Source: Sphaeramia orbicularis
Taxonomy: Eukaryota; Chordata; Actinopteri; Kurtiformes; Apogonidae
Direction of reading: 5' to 3'
Length of the DNA stretch: 64,000 nt
Assembly: GCF_902148855.1 (NCBI RefSeq)
Contig: NC_043964.1
Span: 6,873,602-6,937,601 of the forward strand
In this document: positions 34,431 to 46,254 of the stretch, piece by piece
How positions within the stretch are numbered: position 1 is the stretch's first letter
Layout: each line of letters starts with the position of its first letter
Position numbers and translations under genes: made by a program
The notes under the pieces: generated by a model
The model's database searches: none
What the model saw: the letters and a program-made list of their open reading frames with translations, nothing else
What the model was told of the DNA's origin: nothing

Positions 34431-34985
34431 TTCCATGTAGAACATCAGAACAGACAAACACGAAGTAAGAGTCAGGTAACGACAGGTTATAACGACAGAT
34501 TTACATTTAAGTTTTATATCTTAGTATTCAGCAATATGTTAAAGTCATTATGAGAATTAATTATACAAAAAAAGTCACATTTTTTTGTAAGGAACAGAAC
34601 ATTTTACAATTTCTGTAAACTAGATGCTGATTTTAATAAAAACTGTTTTGATCTTCATTATGTAATTTTACATGATTTATGAATATATTCATTTCTTTGA
34701 CAAGTTTCGTAAATAATAATTGCACCGTTATCGTAATTTTTTTGGACATTTTGTCTAGAAATGTTCCAGCTGAAGGCGGGTACACCTGGACCGGTCACCA
34801 GAACCAGAACTATTCTCATCATTTTATGACTATTCGTTACATTTTTTCTTTCATTAATGTGGCCGTACTACTGCGTCCAATCACAGAGCTTCAAACTGTT
34901 GTTGCCAGGTAAAAAAAAGGATGGGCTCCAATGACATTTTTCATCCATCCCCAGTGTAACTCTGCCCTGGGTAATGAACTATTTT
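34431..34985. other. Intergenic stretch, no recognised feature
   Basis: AT-rich sequence. The 77-residue frame around 34679 has no domain signature. Confidence 0.5.
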
Positions 34986-34989
34986 AAAG

Positions 34990-36307
34990 CAGGGATCTCA
35001 AACTCATTTTCTTTCAGGTTCCACATTCAGCCCGATCTGATCTCCAGTGGGCCAAACCAGTAAAATAATAACAGAATAACCTATAAATAATGACAACTCC
35101 AAATTTTTTGTCTTTGTTTTAGTGCAATAAACACCCATTAAATTATGAAAATACTTACTTTTATAAACTACCCAAACAAAAAAGATGGAATAACCGGAAA
35201 AAACTGAAATTTCCTAAGAAAAATAAGTGCAATTTTAACAATATTCTGCCTCACCTTATCATTTGTCCATGTGCATTATGGATCAGATTTACAAAAGCAC
35301 TAAACACTGAGGAACAGGCAGAAATAGCTAAAATTGTGCTTAATTTTCTGTAGACATTTCAGGTTGTTCATATTTGTGTCAGGTTATTCACATTTTATTG
35401 TACAGGATAGTTTGTAAACGTAAATATTTTCATAATTCAATGTTATTTTTTGCACTAAAGCAAAGACAAAAATTTGAAGTTGTCATTATTATAGGCATAA
35501 TGTAAATTTTTTTTTTTCACATCAAACCGAGAAGAAAATATAGAATTGTTTTTTGTAGGGTTTTTCTGCTGTTATTATTTGACTGTAGATTAGGGGTGTC
35601 AAACATGCGGCCTACCAAAGGTTCCAATCCAGCCTGTGGAATGAATTTGCAAAGTGCAAAAATTCCATCGTCCAGGCTGTGGAACTCATTTTAGTTCAGG
35701 TTCCACATACAGACCAATATGATCTACAGTCAAATAATAACAGCAGAATAACCGACAAAAAATAATGACTCCATATTTCTTCTCAGTTTGATGTAAAAAT
35801 AATATTACATTATGCCTACAAATAATGACAACTTCAAATTTTTGTCTTTGTTTTAGGGCAAAAAATAACATTAAATTATTAACTATTTACATTTACAAAC
35901 TATCCTGTAACAATGAATGTGAATAACCTGAACAAATATGAACAACCTGAAATGTCTACAGAAAATTAAGCACAATTTTAAACTATTTTCTGCCTGTTCC
36001 TCAGTGTTTAGTGTCTTTGTAGATCTGATCCAGAATGCACATGTAGAAATGAGAAGTTGAGGCAGAATATTGTTAAAATTGCACTTATTTTTCTTAAGAA
36101 ATTTAATTTTTTTCAGGTTATTCACATCTTTTTTGTTGGATAGTTTATAAAAGTAAGTATTTTCATAATTAATGGGGTTGTTTTTTGCACTAAAACAAAG
36201 ACAAAAATTTGGAGTTGGTCATTATTTATAGGTTATTATGTTATTATTTTACTGGAGAACAAATCGGGCTGAATGTGGAACCAGAAGAAAATGAGTTTGA
36301 GAGCCCT
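34990..36307. mobile_element. Composite of hAT-like family A copies, head to head
   Basis: It starts cagggatctcaaactcattt and ends gagtttgagagccctg, so the outer ends form an inverted repeat. In the middle are an internal end (ttaggggtgtcaaacatgcg at about 35590) and another left-type start (ggaactcattttagttcagg at about 35682). The interior blocks occur in both orientations, indicating two or more copies fused or inserted into each other. Confidence 0.75.
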
Positions 36308-37309
36308 GAATTAAAATAGTTTGAGTTTAATACAGTGTGTTTTTGCTAAAATAAACCTGTTTTTGTAGGAAATGCTATAGTTTTCTTTACTTAATTTGTT
36401 ACATCTTTAATCAGCAGCTTTAATATATGTACTATAAAAACCCATATAATTTATGGTTTTGTTTCTTGTCCCGTTACATGCACTGACCCCGAAAACACCT
36501 AAAAAATGTTGATTACCATCACTGTCCAAATATGACACCTCAACCACAGTTTGACCTTGAAAATGAAGGTCAGGGTCCACATCCAAACCCTGGTTGGGCC
36601 TTCCCACCTGTCAGGGTTCGACAACACCACTGCAGATCAAAACATTTGTAAACTTCAGTGTGTTTTATGTTTATTGTGGCAGACTTTCTACATTTGACTC
36701 ATATAAAAACAGTTCACAGAACCAGTAAATATTAAACATTAATAGAAAATGTGATGGAAAATTCAACAAATAATTGAACTGATTCAGGGCAAAGTCTGAG
36801 ATCTTTACAGAATCATCCTGAAACTGGAGGTGAACAGATCTGTGTTTATGAAGATCTGCATTCAGTTAATGAGCGCCTTCAATGGAAACTCACCACTACT
36901 AATGCTAATGGTACGCTAGCACTAGGTACTGTGTGATATGGTAAATGGACAGAATGAATTGTCCCTTACGGGGATAAAAAACAAAAACAAAACTGACTTC
37001 ACCTAAATAAACAGGTTTATGACACTTAAAAACAGATGGTATAATATCAGTTTGGTTGGTTTTAGCCGATGCTGCAGCTTTTCTCAGGTTTATACGTAAA
37101 CCCAGCGACTGTCTTTAGTTTGAGGTCGATTAAAGACGCTCTGGCCTCAAAGCAGCATCTGACTTGATCCCCAATCTGTGTATCATTCGCTCTTTTCTTA
37201 TTCAACTGAGAATCCACAATCAGAAAATGAAAAAAATGACTTGTTATTTTATCATTCAGGTGCAAATCCAAAATAAAATAAAAAAAAAAGAGTTGGTTTT
37301 CATTCTTTC
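36308..37309. other. Intergenic stretch, no recognised feature
   Basis: Mixed sequence with open frames under 70 residues and no domain signature. Confidence 0.5.
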
Positions 37310-37425
37310 GATAAGGGTTAGGGTTAGGAGTAGGGTTGGGGCTTGGGGTTGGGTTCAGGTTTAGGGGTAGGGTTGGGGCTTGGGGTTGGGTTCAGGTTTA
37401 GGGTAGGGGTTAGGGTTAAGGCTGG
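37310..37425. repeat. Degenerate TTAGGG-like tract
   Basis: Repeats of ggttaggg, ggtttagggg and ggttggggcttgggg, including two near-identical units of about 46 bases. They are telomere-like in composition but too irregular for a true telomeric array. Confidence 0.7.
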
Positions 37426-38012
37426 GGCTGAGGCTTCTTCTCTCCACATGAGTGGCTCTCATCAGTCCACCGCTGCAGGGTGCGTTTGTTTGTTTTTTAT
37501 GCAGTTTAATGAAGCCTTAACTGTGTGTTCGCCCCCTGGTGGTTGGCTGACTACTGGATGAGACAGTGTTTGATTAGATCTACAGCAGAGCCCGCACTTT
37601 AAATGGAAATAAACCGACGATCAAGCTAATTAAAACGTGGCAGCCAAAATTGCGACAATGATTAAATCCGATTAATTGTACAGCCTTAACGGAAAGACTA
37701 ATGGATTCCAGAAGATGAGGATGTGACACATTTGAACAAACATCTGGAACCAAAGTCAGACACTGGTTTAACCTTTGACCTCCATGTACAGAACAAAGAA
37801 GGCACTTAAGAGTCAAAGGAGGAGAAGGTCAGTTGGACTAAATGTAAAACGGCCTCGTGTGTTTAAATATGGACACTGTGATGGAGAAGTTTCATCATCT
37901 GAACACAACTTCAACACGACATCTGGAAAAGGGTCTTTAAAAAATACAGATGTCCAGAGCTTCGTTGGCATCGGTTCACCTCCCTCTGCTGCTTCTTCTT
38001 CTTCTGCTTCTT

Positions 38013-41000
38013 TTATTTGATCCTGATCTCGAAGCAGAGACAGTTACAGGAGTCACATTCTGGAGGATGACACGTACAGGCGCAGTCCAGAGTCGCACAC
38101 TGTAAACAAAAAAAACAAAAAAATCCACAATTCACATCAGTGGAAAATTAACACAGGAATCTACAAGAACTGCTTTAAACATGGGCTCCTGTCCAAACAA
38201 GTCTGGAGAAAAATGTCAACACAAATACAGAATTCTGACCAGTTTTTTATGTTTAAAAAAAAACCCAATGACATCAGAATATTCATAAATAAATAGTCGT
38301 CATATAAAAAGACTCAAAACAGAGAATATATTGTGCCGGTTGGACCAAAAAAAAAAAATGCAACGGTGAATCTGAATTTAAAGGTAATTTTTGATGTTCT
38401 CAACAGTGATTGGACATGAATTCCAGGTGGGTGGAGCCCAAAACAGAGCCAATGTTTATGACAAATATTTCTACTTTCATTTCGACTAATAAGTTTATGT
38501 CTTGCTATTAACAATATGTTAAAATGTACAAGGTCATTATGAGAAAAATCATAATTAAACAAAAAAAGTCCCATTTTTGCAAGAAAAAGAACATGGACTA
38601 GTTGTCACATTACGATGTTCATGATTATAAAAAAAAAAAAAAGTATCAGTGATTTCCATAGAATATTCAAAAACAAATAGTCTCAAAAACAGAGAATATA
38701 TTGTTTCGGCTGGACCAAAAAAAAACTGTGACGGTAAATCTGAATTTAAAGGTCATTTTTGATGTTCTTAACAGTGATTGGACATGAACTGGAGGTGGAT
38801 GGAGCCCAAAACGGAGCCTAATATGTATATTCTACTTAGGATGATGGCTATGATTTGTTTTATGTTTTTCTGTATTTTCTGAGTTTCTGGACAAAGTAAA
38901 TCTGAATTAGATTTAATCTAAGTTTATAAATAAAACCATCAGGTTGATGACACAGATCAAGTAGAACAGATTCAAGAACAGTTTATCGAACAGCAATAAA
39001 ACAACAGCTGAATACAAACTACTGTGTAATGTTAACGATGTGTGGTTAGGGTTAGGGTTAAGGCTGGGGTTAGTCTTATCTTAATCTTACCTAGTCTTAT
39101 CTTAATCTTATTTTATCTTGTTTTATCTTAATCTTATCTTGTCTTATCTTGTTTTATCTTAATGTTATCTTGTCTTATCTTAATCTTATCTTGTTTTATC
39201 TTAATGTTATCTTATCTTGTCTTATCTTAATCTTATCTTGTTTTATCTTAATCTTATCTTGTCTTATCTTAATCTTCTCTGTCTTATCTTAATCTTATCT
39301 TGTTTTATCTTAATCTTATCTTGTTTTATCTTAATCTTATCTTGTCTTATCTTAATCTTATCTTGTGTTATCTTAATCTTATCTTGTCTCATCTAGTCTT
39401 ATCTTAATCTTATTTTATCTTATCTTAGTCTTATCTTATCTGGCCTTACTTACAGAGAACGCTGGTGGACAACAGTCACATATTTTAGGAAACTCAAATG
39501 TTTGCAGACACACAAACGTCAGACAGCGGCCATCACACAGATAAAAACAGATGATGTGTTGACCGACAGACTGTTGGACGGAGGACAGACTTACAGAAGG
39601 AGTAGGACACGCTGAAGGAGAAGGACACGTATCAACCAGACAGGAACGAAGGGACGGCGTCCGACAGTCGCAGGTTTCCGCCATTTTGTAACACTGTTCG
39701 GAGACGGAGACGTCCGGACAACAGTCACCACAGAGAAGGAACAGCGGTCCTACAGGAGACAAGAGGATGGACAGGATCATCAGAAGTGACCACTGAAGAC
39801 GGCAAACAGGTCTGATTCAATGTCCTCTGAACCCTTTAGAGACCACTGCGTCTGCAGCATCACGTTCTTCAAATGACTGGAACTATTGAACAGTTTATGC
39901 TATTGAAGGAATTTAAACGTCATCTTTGACCTGAGATTGGGTTCTTCTGTTGGTCTAGAACAGGGGTCTGCAACCTTTTATCAGTCAGAGCCATTTTGCC
40001 CCCTCTTCCAAGAAAAAAAAAAAAAATCTGGAGCCACAAAAATAACAGAGCTTATAAACTTGAAAAAGTTTTGATCTTTTTTTTTTTTTTACATTTTATC
40101 TGTTACAACCACTGAATACAACAAACAGAAGTGCAGTGTGGAATGGATTCTGGAGTATGATTACTCTAAAAGTACACAGTAAAAGTAGTTCATAATATTT
40201 GTGCTAATAGTATATGAAGTACTAATACAAAAAATACCAAATTCACAAGGTACTTATTGGAAAAAATAATTTGATTCATCATTGAATTTAGTCTTAAAGC
40301 CTATTTCAGACAAAAAACACACTTTTGGAGCTTGGAAGGGATTTTTGAGTATGATTACTCCAAAAGTACACAGTAAAAGTAGTTCATAGTATTTCTGCTA
40401 ATAGTATATGAAGTACTAATACCAATATACCAAATTCATGAGGTACTGATTGGAAAAAAAAAATTGATTAATTATTGAATTTAGTCTTAAAGCCTATTTC
40501 AGACGAAAACACACTTTTGTACCTTGGAAGGGAATCTGTTGTAGGATTACCCCAAAAGTACACAGTACTCATACTCATACAGTCGCTCTATGAAAAGTAT
40601 CGCTATTTATGGAAATGATTCTCTTCAAAACTCAACACTGCCTCCACAGTTCCCAGTTGTACTGCTCCATATTCTCTGTCTGGGTTCAATCCGCAAGCTC
40701 CCAGAAAACGGACAGAATTACATGAGTAATAAACAAAACGGACAGAACCCTCCGTCTGTCTGCGTCTTTAAAGTAGAGCATAAATGAGCCCTTACTTTTG
40801 TTGTTGTAGGCACATTCGCTCCATGCAGCTCATCTACTGTAATTGTCAAATGAGTAGTGCACAAGAAAACGCTAGTGGCGGGCTTGACCACCAGTAAAGG
40901 GAAGAGCCACTACAAGGAGGAGGAAGAGACGCAGGAGGCTCTGGAGCCACAGGTTGCCGACCCCTGGTCTAGAACACATGAGGGTAGAGGTCTGCCTTAA

Positions 41001-42048
41001 CTAAGGGGAGGAGAGGAAGTGGGTTCGCTGAGAGCAGCAGAGTGCAGTCTGTGAGAGAGACATGGAAGATTTTTATTACTTTTTTTAGTGTTTTAGTGCG
41101 GTTTTAGTGGTGAATTCTTGTAAATAATTGTATATAATAGTGATAGTGCTGTTTGGAGTGTTTGCTAGTGTCACTTAATTTGTTTTTGTTGAGTGTCTCT
41201 GTTTTTTGGAGGGGTTTTGGGTTTTTTTCACTGCTTTTATCTGTATTTCTCCGGTTTTAAAGTTTATTTCTACAATCTCATAAGTTTCATTAGAAACATT
41301 TACAGTTGTTTTTCATAATAAATGACCAAAAGTCTATTTTTTTTTACTATAGCCCACTGTATCAAGTATTTATTCCATATAATAATGACAAATAATGTTC
41401 AGATATTGAAAGTTAAGTTCTTCCTGAAAAAAGGTTCAAAAGAATTGGCAACAAAATGCTCATCGGAAGTCTGGATCTTCTAGTTTAAAGTCGGAGAAAT
41501 GTTCTTCTGAAGTCTGGACCTTATATGTGTCAATGTCGGAGAATATTTGTCCGAAGTCTGGATCTTATATGCGCAAATGTTGGAGAAATGTTTGTCGGAA
41601 GTCTGGATCTTATATGCGTAAATGTTGGAGAAACGTTTGTCGTTGAGAAACGTAACTAGTTATAAAACATACCAATTCAGCAAATACAAATACACAAAGA
41701 AATGAACCACAGACTAATGAAAGTGGGGTTAGACAAATATGAACCCTTTAAAGTGAAGAAGACAAAAGGAAGACGTAGGAAAAGGGGACGTCCTCCCTGT
41801 TCCGTCTGTGTGACAACAGAACCGACCTTTAGACAGAACCGGATCCAGAGTCCGATCCCCACCACGATCATGTAGAGGGTGACGGTGATCAGCATGATGG
41901 CCGGCAGAGGGACGGACAGCTGCCAGATGGACAAGACCTGCAGGAGCACAGACACCACATATGGACAGGAGGTCTGGACCAAACCCAGCACATGTGTCTG
42001 ACTGTAAACGGGTCAGTGGGTGGAGCCTGGAGAACCACTCACCTCCAT
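38013..42048 (-). CDS. Small cysteine-rich one-pass membrane protein, unrecognised
   Basis: I assemble four minus-strand exons. Exon 1 is 42043-42048 (ATGGAG, donor gtgagt). Exon 2 (41827-41937, or 41823-41937) encodes VLSIWQLSVPLP then a transmembrane segment (ITVTLYMIVVGIGLWI). Exon 3 is 39595-39750 and has CGDCCPDVSVSEQCY, AETCDC and CLVDTC, with donor gtaagt. Exon 4 is 38013-38099 and has CATLDCACTCHPPEC, DSCNCLCFEI and the stop, with acceptor tttacag. The product would be roughly 118 residues: a short luminal or extracellular start, one membrane helix, then about 80 residues with some 20 cysteines. That suggests metal binding, palmitoylation or disulfide packing. The exon 2/3 join is uncertain. 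A 0-phase alternative starts exon 3 at tcttcag (39792), adding 14 residues. The polyadenylation hexamer AATAAA overlaps the stop codon. No family name is claimed. Confidence 0.7.
38318..38820. repeat. Tandem duplication of about 370 bp in the last intron of the Cys-rich gene
   Basis: Bases about 38318-38455 recur at about 38690-38820 (aaaacagagaatatattgt, gaatctgaatttaaaggt, aacagtgattggacatgaa, ggagcccaaaac). It lies in the last intron of the Cys-rich gene. Confidence 0.8.
39070..39460. repeat. TTATCT-type simple repeat
   Basis: Degenerate pentamer/hexamer repeat of 'cttatcttaatcttatcttg' across nearly 400 bases, ending just 3' of the exon 3 donor of the Cys-rich gene (in its last intron). 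Confidence 0.9.
39961..40966. mobile_element. Non-autonomous hAT-like element, family D, perfect 8-bp target duplication
   Basis: The ends are caggggtctgcaacctttta and aggttgccgacccctg. The flank gtctagaa is identical on both sides (39953-39960 and 40967-40974). Internally a unit of about 190 bases (tgattactctaaaagtacac, gctaatagtatatgaag) is repeated about three times (about 40153, 40345 and 40535). There is no transposase. It lies in an intron of the Cys-rich gene. Confidence 0.93.
41455..41650. repeat. Tandem repeat of about 57 bp, three to four copies
   Basis: Repeated 'gtcggaagtctggatcttat' plus 'aatgttggagaaatgtttg' units in intron 2 of the Cys-rich gene, just downstream of exon 2. Confidence 0.85.
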
Positions 42049-42184
42049 GGTCTTTAACTCAGAGGACACTTCACGTCCACGGCGTCACATGTCACATGAC
42101 CCTGATGAAGACACAGATCATCTCAGATTCATTGGATTCATACTCAGACCGTCCCATATTTATATTATCTGAAGTTGGACAAAC

Positions 42185-42440
42185 TAAAAGAATACAATAG
42201 AATACAATAGAATACAATAGAATACAGAAGAGATGTCACGTCACAAATAAAAATTAAAATGTCAAAAATTAATAAACGTCACAAAATAATATTAAAATGT
42301 CACAACGTCACAAATAAATATTAAAATGTTACAAAAAAATATTAAATCATCACAAAATAATATTAAAATGTCACAATGTCACAAATAAATAATAAAACGT
42401 CACAAAATACATATTAAAATGTCAGAAAATAAATTTTAAA
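42185..42440. repeat. (aatacaatag)n and (aatgtcacaaaataatatta)n repeats
   Basis: Four copies of aatacaatag at about 42190-42228, then about eight degenerate units of 'attaaaatgtcacaa' to 42440, upstream of the Cys-rich gene. Confidence 0.85.
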
Positions 42441-44600
42441 ATATCAAAAAGCTCATGCTAATGTTCAGAAAAGTACAGTATAAGCAGTTAAACGGATTTA
42501 AAGCATCAAAATTCAGTTCGCTGTTGGTATTTTAGTGTCTTTTTCAACGTAAACACGATAAATAGATTCAATAACAACACGAAATTCTTGTTGATCTGAT
42601 TAAAATCCTTCAAACTCTACTTTTTAACGGAAGAACAAGGACAGTTAGCATCATCTCACCCATCCGAGGCTCCAGAAGCGTCTTTAAAGACTCTTATCGG
42701 AGTTAAAACACTGGTACATGTTTAATTTAAGTCCCGACGTCCTGTTCAGTCATTAATGAAGTAAAACAGAAGAAAACGGCAGAAAACGGAGCTGAAACTC
42801 AAACAAACTGGGATTAGCTTGGGCGCTACTTTGCGTTGCCATGGAGTTCTACGGATCCCGAGGAGGAGCAAAAGAGTCGGACGGAAAGCGAAAGGAGGAA
42901 GTAACTTTTTTTTTTTTTTAAGTTTATTTCAGTGATTATTTCGTATGAGGCAAATACGTCAATGTTTACAGTACAAATAAAACACTGTGAAAATAAAATG
43001 AAACGAATTAAAAGAAAAGTAAAGATTTTTTTTATTACATTCTTAATTCATCAGGTTCTACGTAAAACTGATTTTCAAGAATTTCACGTAAGTTTTTCAC
43101 CTTTAATACGAGACAACTGGAGCTGTATTTTAACATTTGGATTCATGTATGCACTATTTACCTAAGATTAGTGTATAATAATCAGGGAGCTCTTTTGTTT
43201 TTTTTAATAAATGTTTTTATTTATTATTTTCACAGGAAGCAGAATGTGAAATACACAATAAAGCACTTTTTTTGCTTTTCTTTTTTTCCCCTTTCCAAAA
43301 ACCTAAACCATCTACAGATCTAAACTGTTTAATACCTATTGATCCACTAATCCTATCAATACATGTCAATAATTGGTGTAAAATACAGTTCTTCATCTTT
43401 TCAGGATCATGTCATTTTATTTGATGAGATGTAAATAAATCCAGTGAACATAAAAAATACAGAAATGTAAATAATGTGCGATGAATAGATTTTAAAAAGA
43501 CAAGGAAAAGAAAACTAACGACCAGAGCATTTGTGCTGAACAATAAGACATTGTAAATAACAATAATAATTATGACAAATCAGATATGACCCTTTTGGAC
43601 GTTCAGAGGCTCCGTAGTTAGCATGGAAACACCGTCATCTTCTACAACATTGATTCACCAGTAAAACCCATGGAGTTGAATCAATGACAGTGGATGGACA
43701 CACTGGGTTTATGTTCAGTTAATGACAAATTTTGATGAAAAAGACACTGAAAATACACATAATAAAGAAGATGATATTAGAATAAATGGTGATAAATGAC
43801 TCAAAGGTTAAAAAAGGAATTCCTTGTGGATCTGACACTAAAGTAAATCTGGGTCTTTAAGGGTTCAAGTCTTTGTTCATCCTTTTCCATCAGCAAAGTC
43901 ATATTTTATCCTTAATATCACTGTGTTTTACCTGTTTGTGTAATTCTAAGTATTTAATTTGTTTTGTCTTTTTCATCTTATGTTACGTTTTTTTTTTCTG
44001 TTTTCTGTATCTTGCTTCTTTCTTTATCATGTTGTATTTTCCATCCAGTTGCATTTTGTCTTTTTAACATTCTTTTTCTTGTGTCGTTTTATGACTTTCT
44101 CTTTTAACATTAGGTCTCATTTCTTTTCCATCTAATTGTATCTTTTTTGCTTCATTATTGTCTTGTGTGCATCTTTTCTTTTCCATCCTTTATTATAATC
44201 TGTTTAATGATAACTGAGTTTTTCCACATTCTAAATCATTTGTCTACTCTGAGTTAAAACTGGAGTCTCTGCAGGTGAAATAAACCCAGGTTAAGGCTCC
44301 CTTCACAGCAGGTCTAAATGCAGAATTAGTTTGTTTTTTTTTTTGGTGAAATCTGATGTTTTCTGTGTGTTGGTTCATATTCCACATTAAATGCGGCTTC
44401 TATCACTTTTGAGTCTGAACTGAATGTGACCCTGAAGTGACCCACATGCACTAAAGAGGTCCTGATGGAACACAAGACCACGCGGACACACACTGTGGAA
44501 CGCAAAATCATGATGTTTGTTGCATTTCAATGATGTAAAGGTCGGATAAATGTGACCTGGCCGTTCAGACTGAAGTCACATTGGAAAATATCAGATCTGT
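42441..44600. other. Intergenic; dispersed repeat at 43300-43640, no gene recognised
   Basis: Bases about 43300-43640 match, inverted, about 56240-56420 and, in part, the block duplicated at 13797-15160 (gtgtaaaatacagttcttca). The stretch 43870-44200 is T-rich with degenerate 'tttccatc...tcttttt' motifs. No convincing coding region was found. Confidence 0.55.
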
Positions 44601-44604
44601 ATCA

Positions 44605-44890
44605 GATTTAGGACCACATATGAAAGTGGTCCGGGTCAGATTTAGGACCACATATGAAAGTGGTCCGGGTCAGATTTAGGACCACATATGAAAGTGGTCC
44701 GGGTCAGATTTAGGACCACATATGAAAGTGGTCCGGGTCAGATTTAGGACCACATTTGAAAGTGGTCTGGGTCAAATTTAGGACCACATATGAAAGTGGT
44801 CTGGGTCGGATTTAGGACCACATATGAAAGTGGTCTGGGTCGGATTTAGGACCACGTACGAAAGCGGTCCGGGTGAGATTTAGGACCACC
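44605..44890. repeat. 34-bp minisatellite, about eight copies
   Basis: The unit is gatttaggaccacatatgaa plus agtggtccgggtca. Successive starts are 34 bases apart (44605, 44639). Later copies diverge ('gtctgggtcgg'). Confidence 0.95.
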
Positions 44891-45252
44891 TGTTCAGACT
44901 GTCACAGATCACAGATGGATTTGCCCCACATTTACCTGCGTCTGAATGTCTAAATTTTTCCAAGTGTTTTCAGGGTCCGTGCATAGAACAGAGATAGAGG
45001 CTGAGTTTTGGAGGAAATTTAACTGTAAATCATATGGGTTTAATAGTAAATATTAAAGCTGCTCATTTAAAGACGTAACAAATTAAGTAAAAATAAAATA
45101 TATAGCATTTCCTACAAAAACAGGTAATTTTTGCAAAAAAACCAACACTATTAAAGTCAAAATACTACATTACCCGGCAGCCTTATGGGCACAGGACAGA
45201 GCTGTGCCTCATGAAGAATAAAAGCACAAACAGGAGCATCAACTGCAGAAAC

Positions 45253-46254
45253 TTTATTCACCCACATATGGACTTTTTCCAAACAGACTTTGCTCGTCAT
45301 TGTGTTCACTCACAGAAGCACAGTGTGGCCTCGCCATGGCTTTAAAGGTTGAAGAAAAACTGTACTGAGGACACGCCAGCATTCCTGCACCTCCACTCCT
45401 GTTTAGAATTATTGCATTAATAAAAACAAATTATTAGATTCAAGTGTCCGTGATGATGCAGGTTTAGGGAGTGTGGGTAAAGTGCCAGAGCAGGAAAGTT
45501 GAGTAAATAAAAAACAAACAAACAAAAAAAAGGCTGATGTTACTGTTGGATCGTTAAAGGTCAGAGCGTTGGCGTCACCAGGTCGTTTTGTCATGTGGTT
45601 ACATAGAAAACGACCCAGATTTACTCCATCCAACCAAAAAAGATGAACCATGGATGAACGCGACTGGTCTGACAAATGGATTCATGTTCAAATCTACGGC
45701 TCTGGGACCTGAGACCAGGATGGACATGGACGTTAAAACCCCCGTGACACCCCCCATGACAACCACTCCACTCCAACATATGGAGACTCATCGTTTTATT
45801 GAAACACCTTGAAGTACAAAACAAAAAACGTTACATGAAACGGTGCCTTCCTCATCGTGGCACGAGACCTAAAAAGAAAAAAAAAATTTAAAAAGGAAAT
45901 AAACATGGGGGAACAGGAAGCGTCGAGTGTGTGGGGGAGGGGGGGGTCCGTCGTCATCACCACTCGTCCCTGATGTCGTGTGACGCTGCAGTGGCGTGTG
46001 GGCTTTGCCGAAGCGAGGCCGCCGCCCCCTGGTGGCGGTGTCGGTGCTGCGGGGGGGCCGAAGTGTTACAGAGTCCCATGCTTGTCAGAGGTAATTCACG
46101 TGTTTAGCTAAGAGGAGCTGGTGGAGGGGGAGAGGGGGGAGGAAGAGCAACAGCAGCACATAGGATGAAGGGGGGAGGGGTCGGGACAGAGGAGGAAGGG
46201 GGGGGGTTTAATGGCCTTCCAGGAGAGATGGGGGGAGAGGGCTGCAAACAGCTT
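45253..46254 (-). other. eif1b: eif1b 3' untranslated region with candidate poly(A) signals
   Basis: Downstream of the eif1b stop on the minus strand. AATAAA hexamers (seen as tttatt on the plus strand) occur at 45795-45800 and 45253-45258. They could define a short (about 470 base) and a long 3' end. The longer form is speculative. The UTR includes a G/C-rich patch (45935-46215) with runs of seven or more G. Confidence 0.5.
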
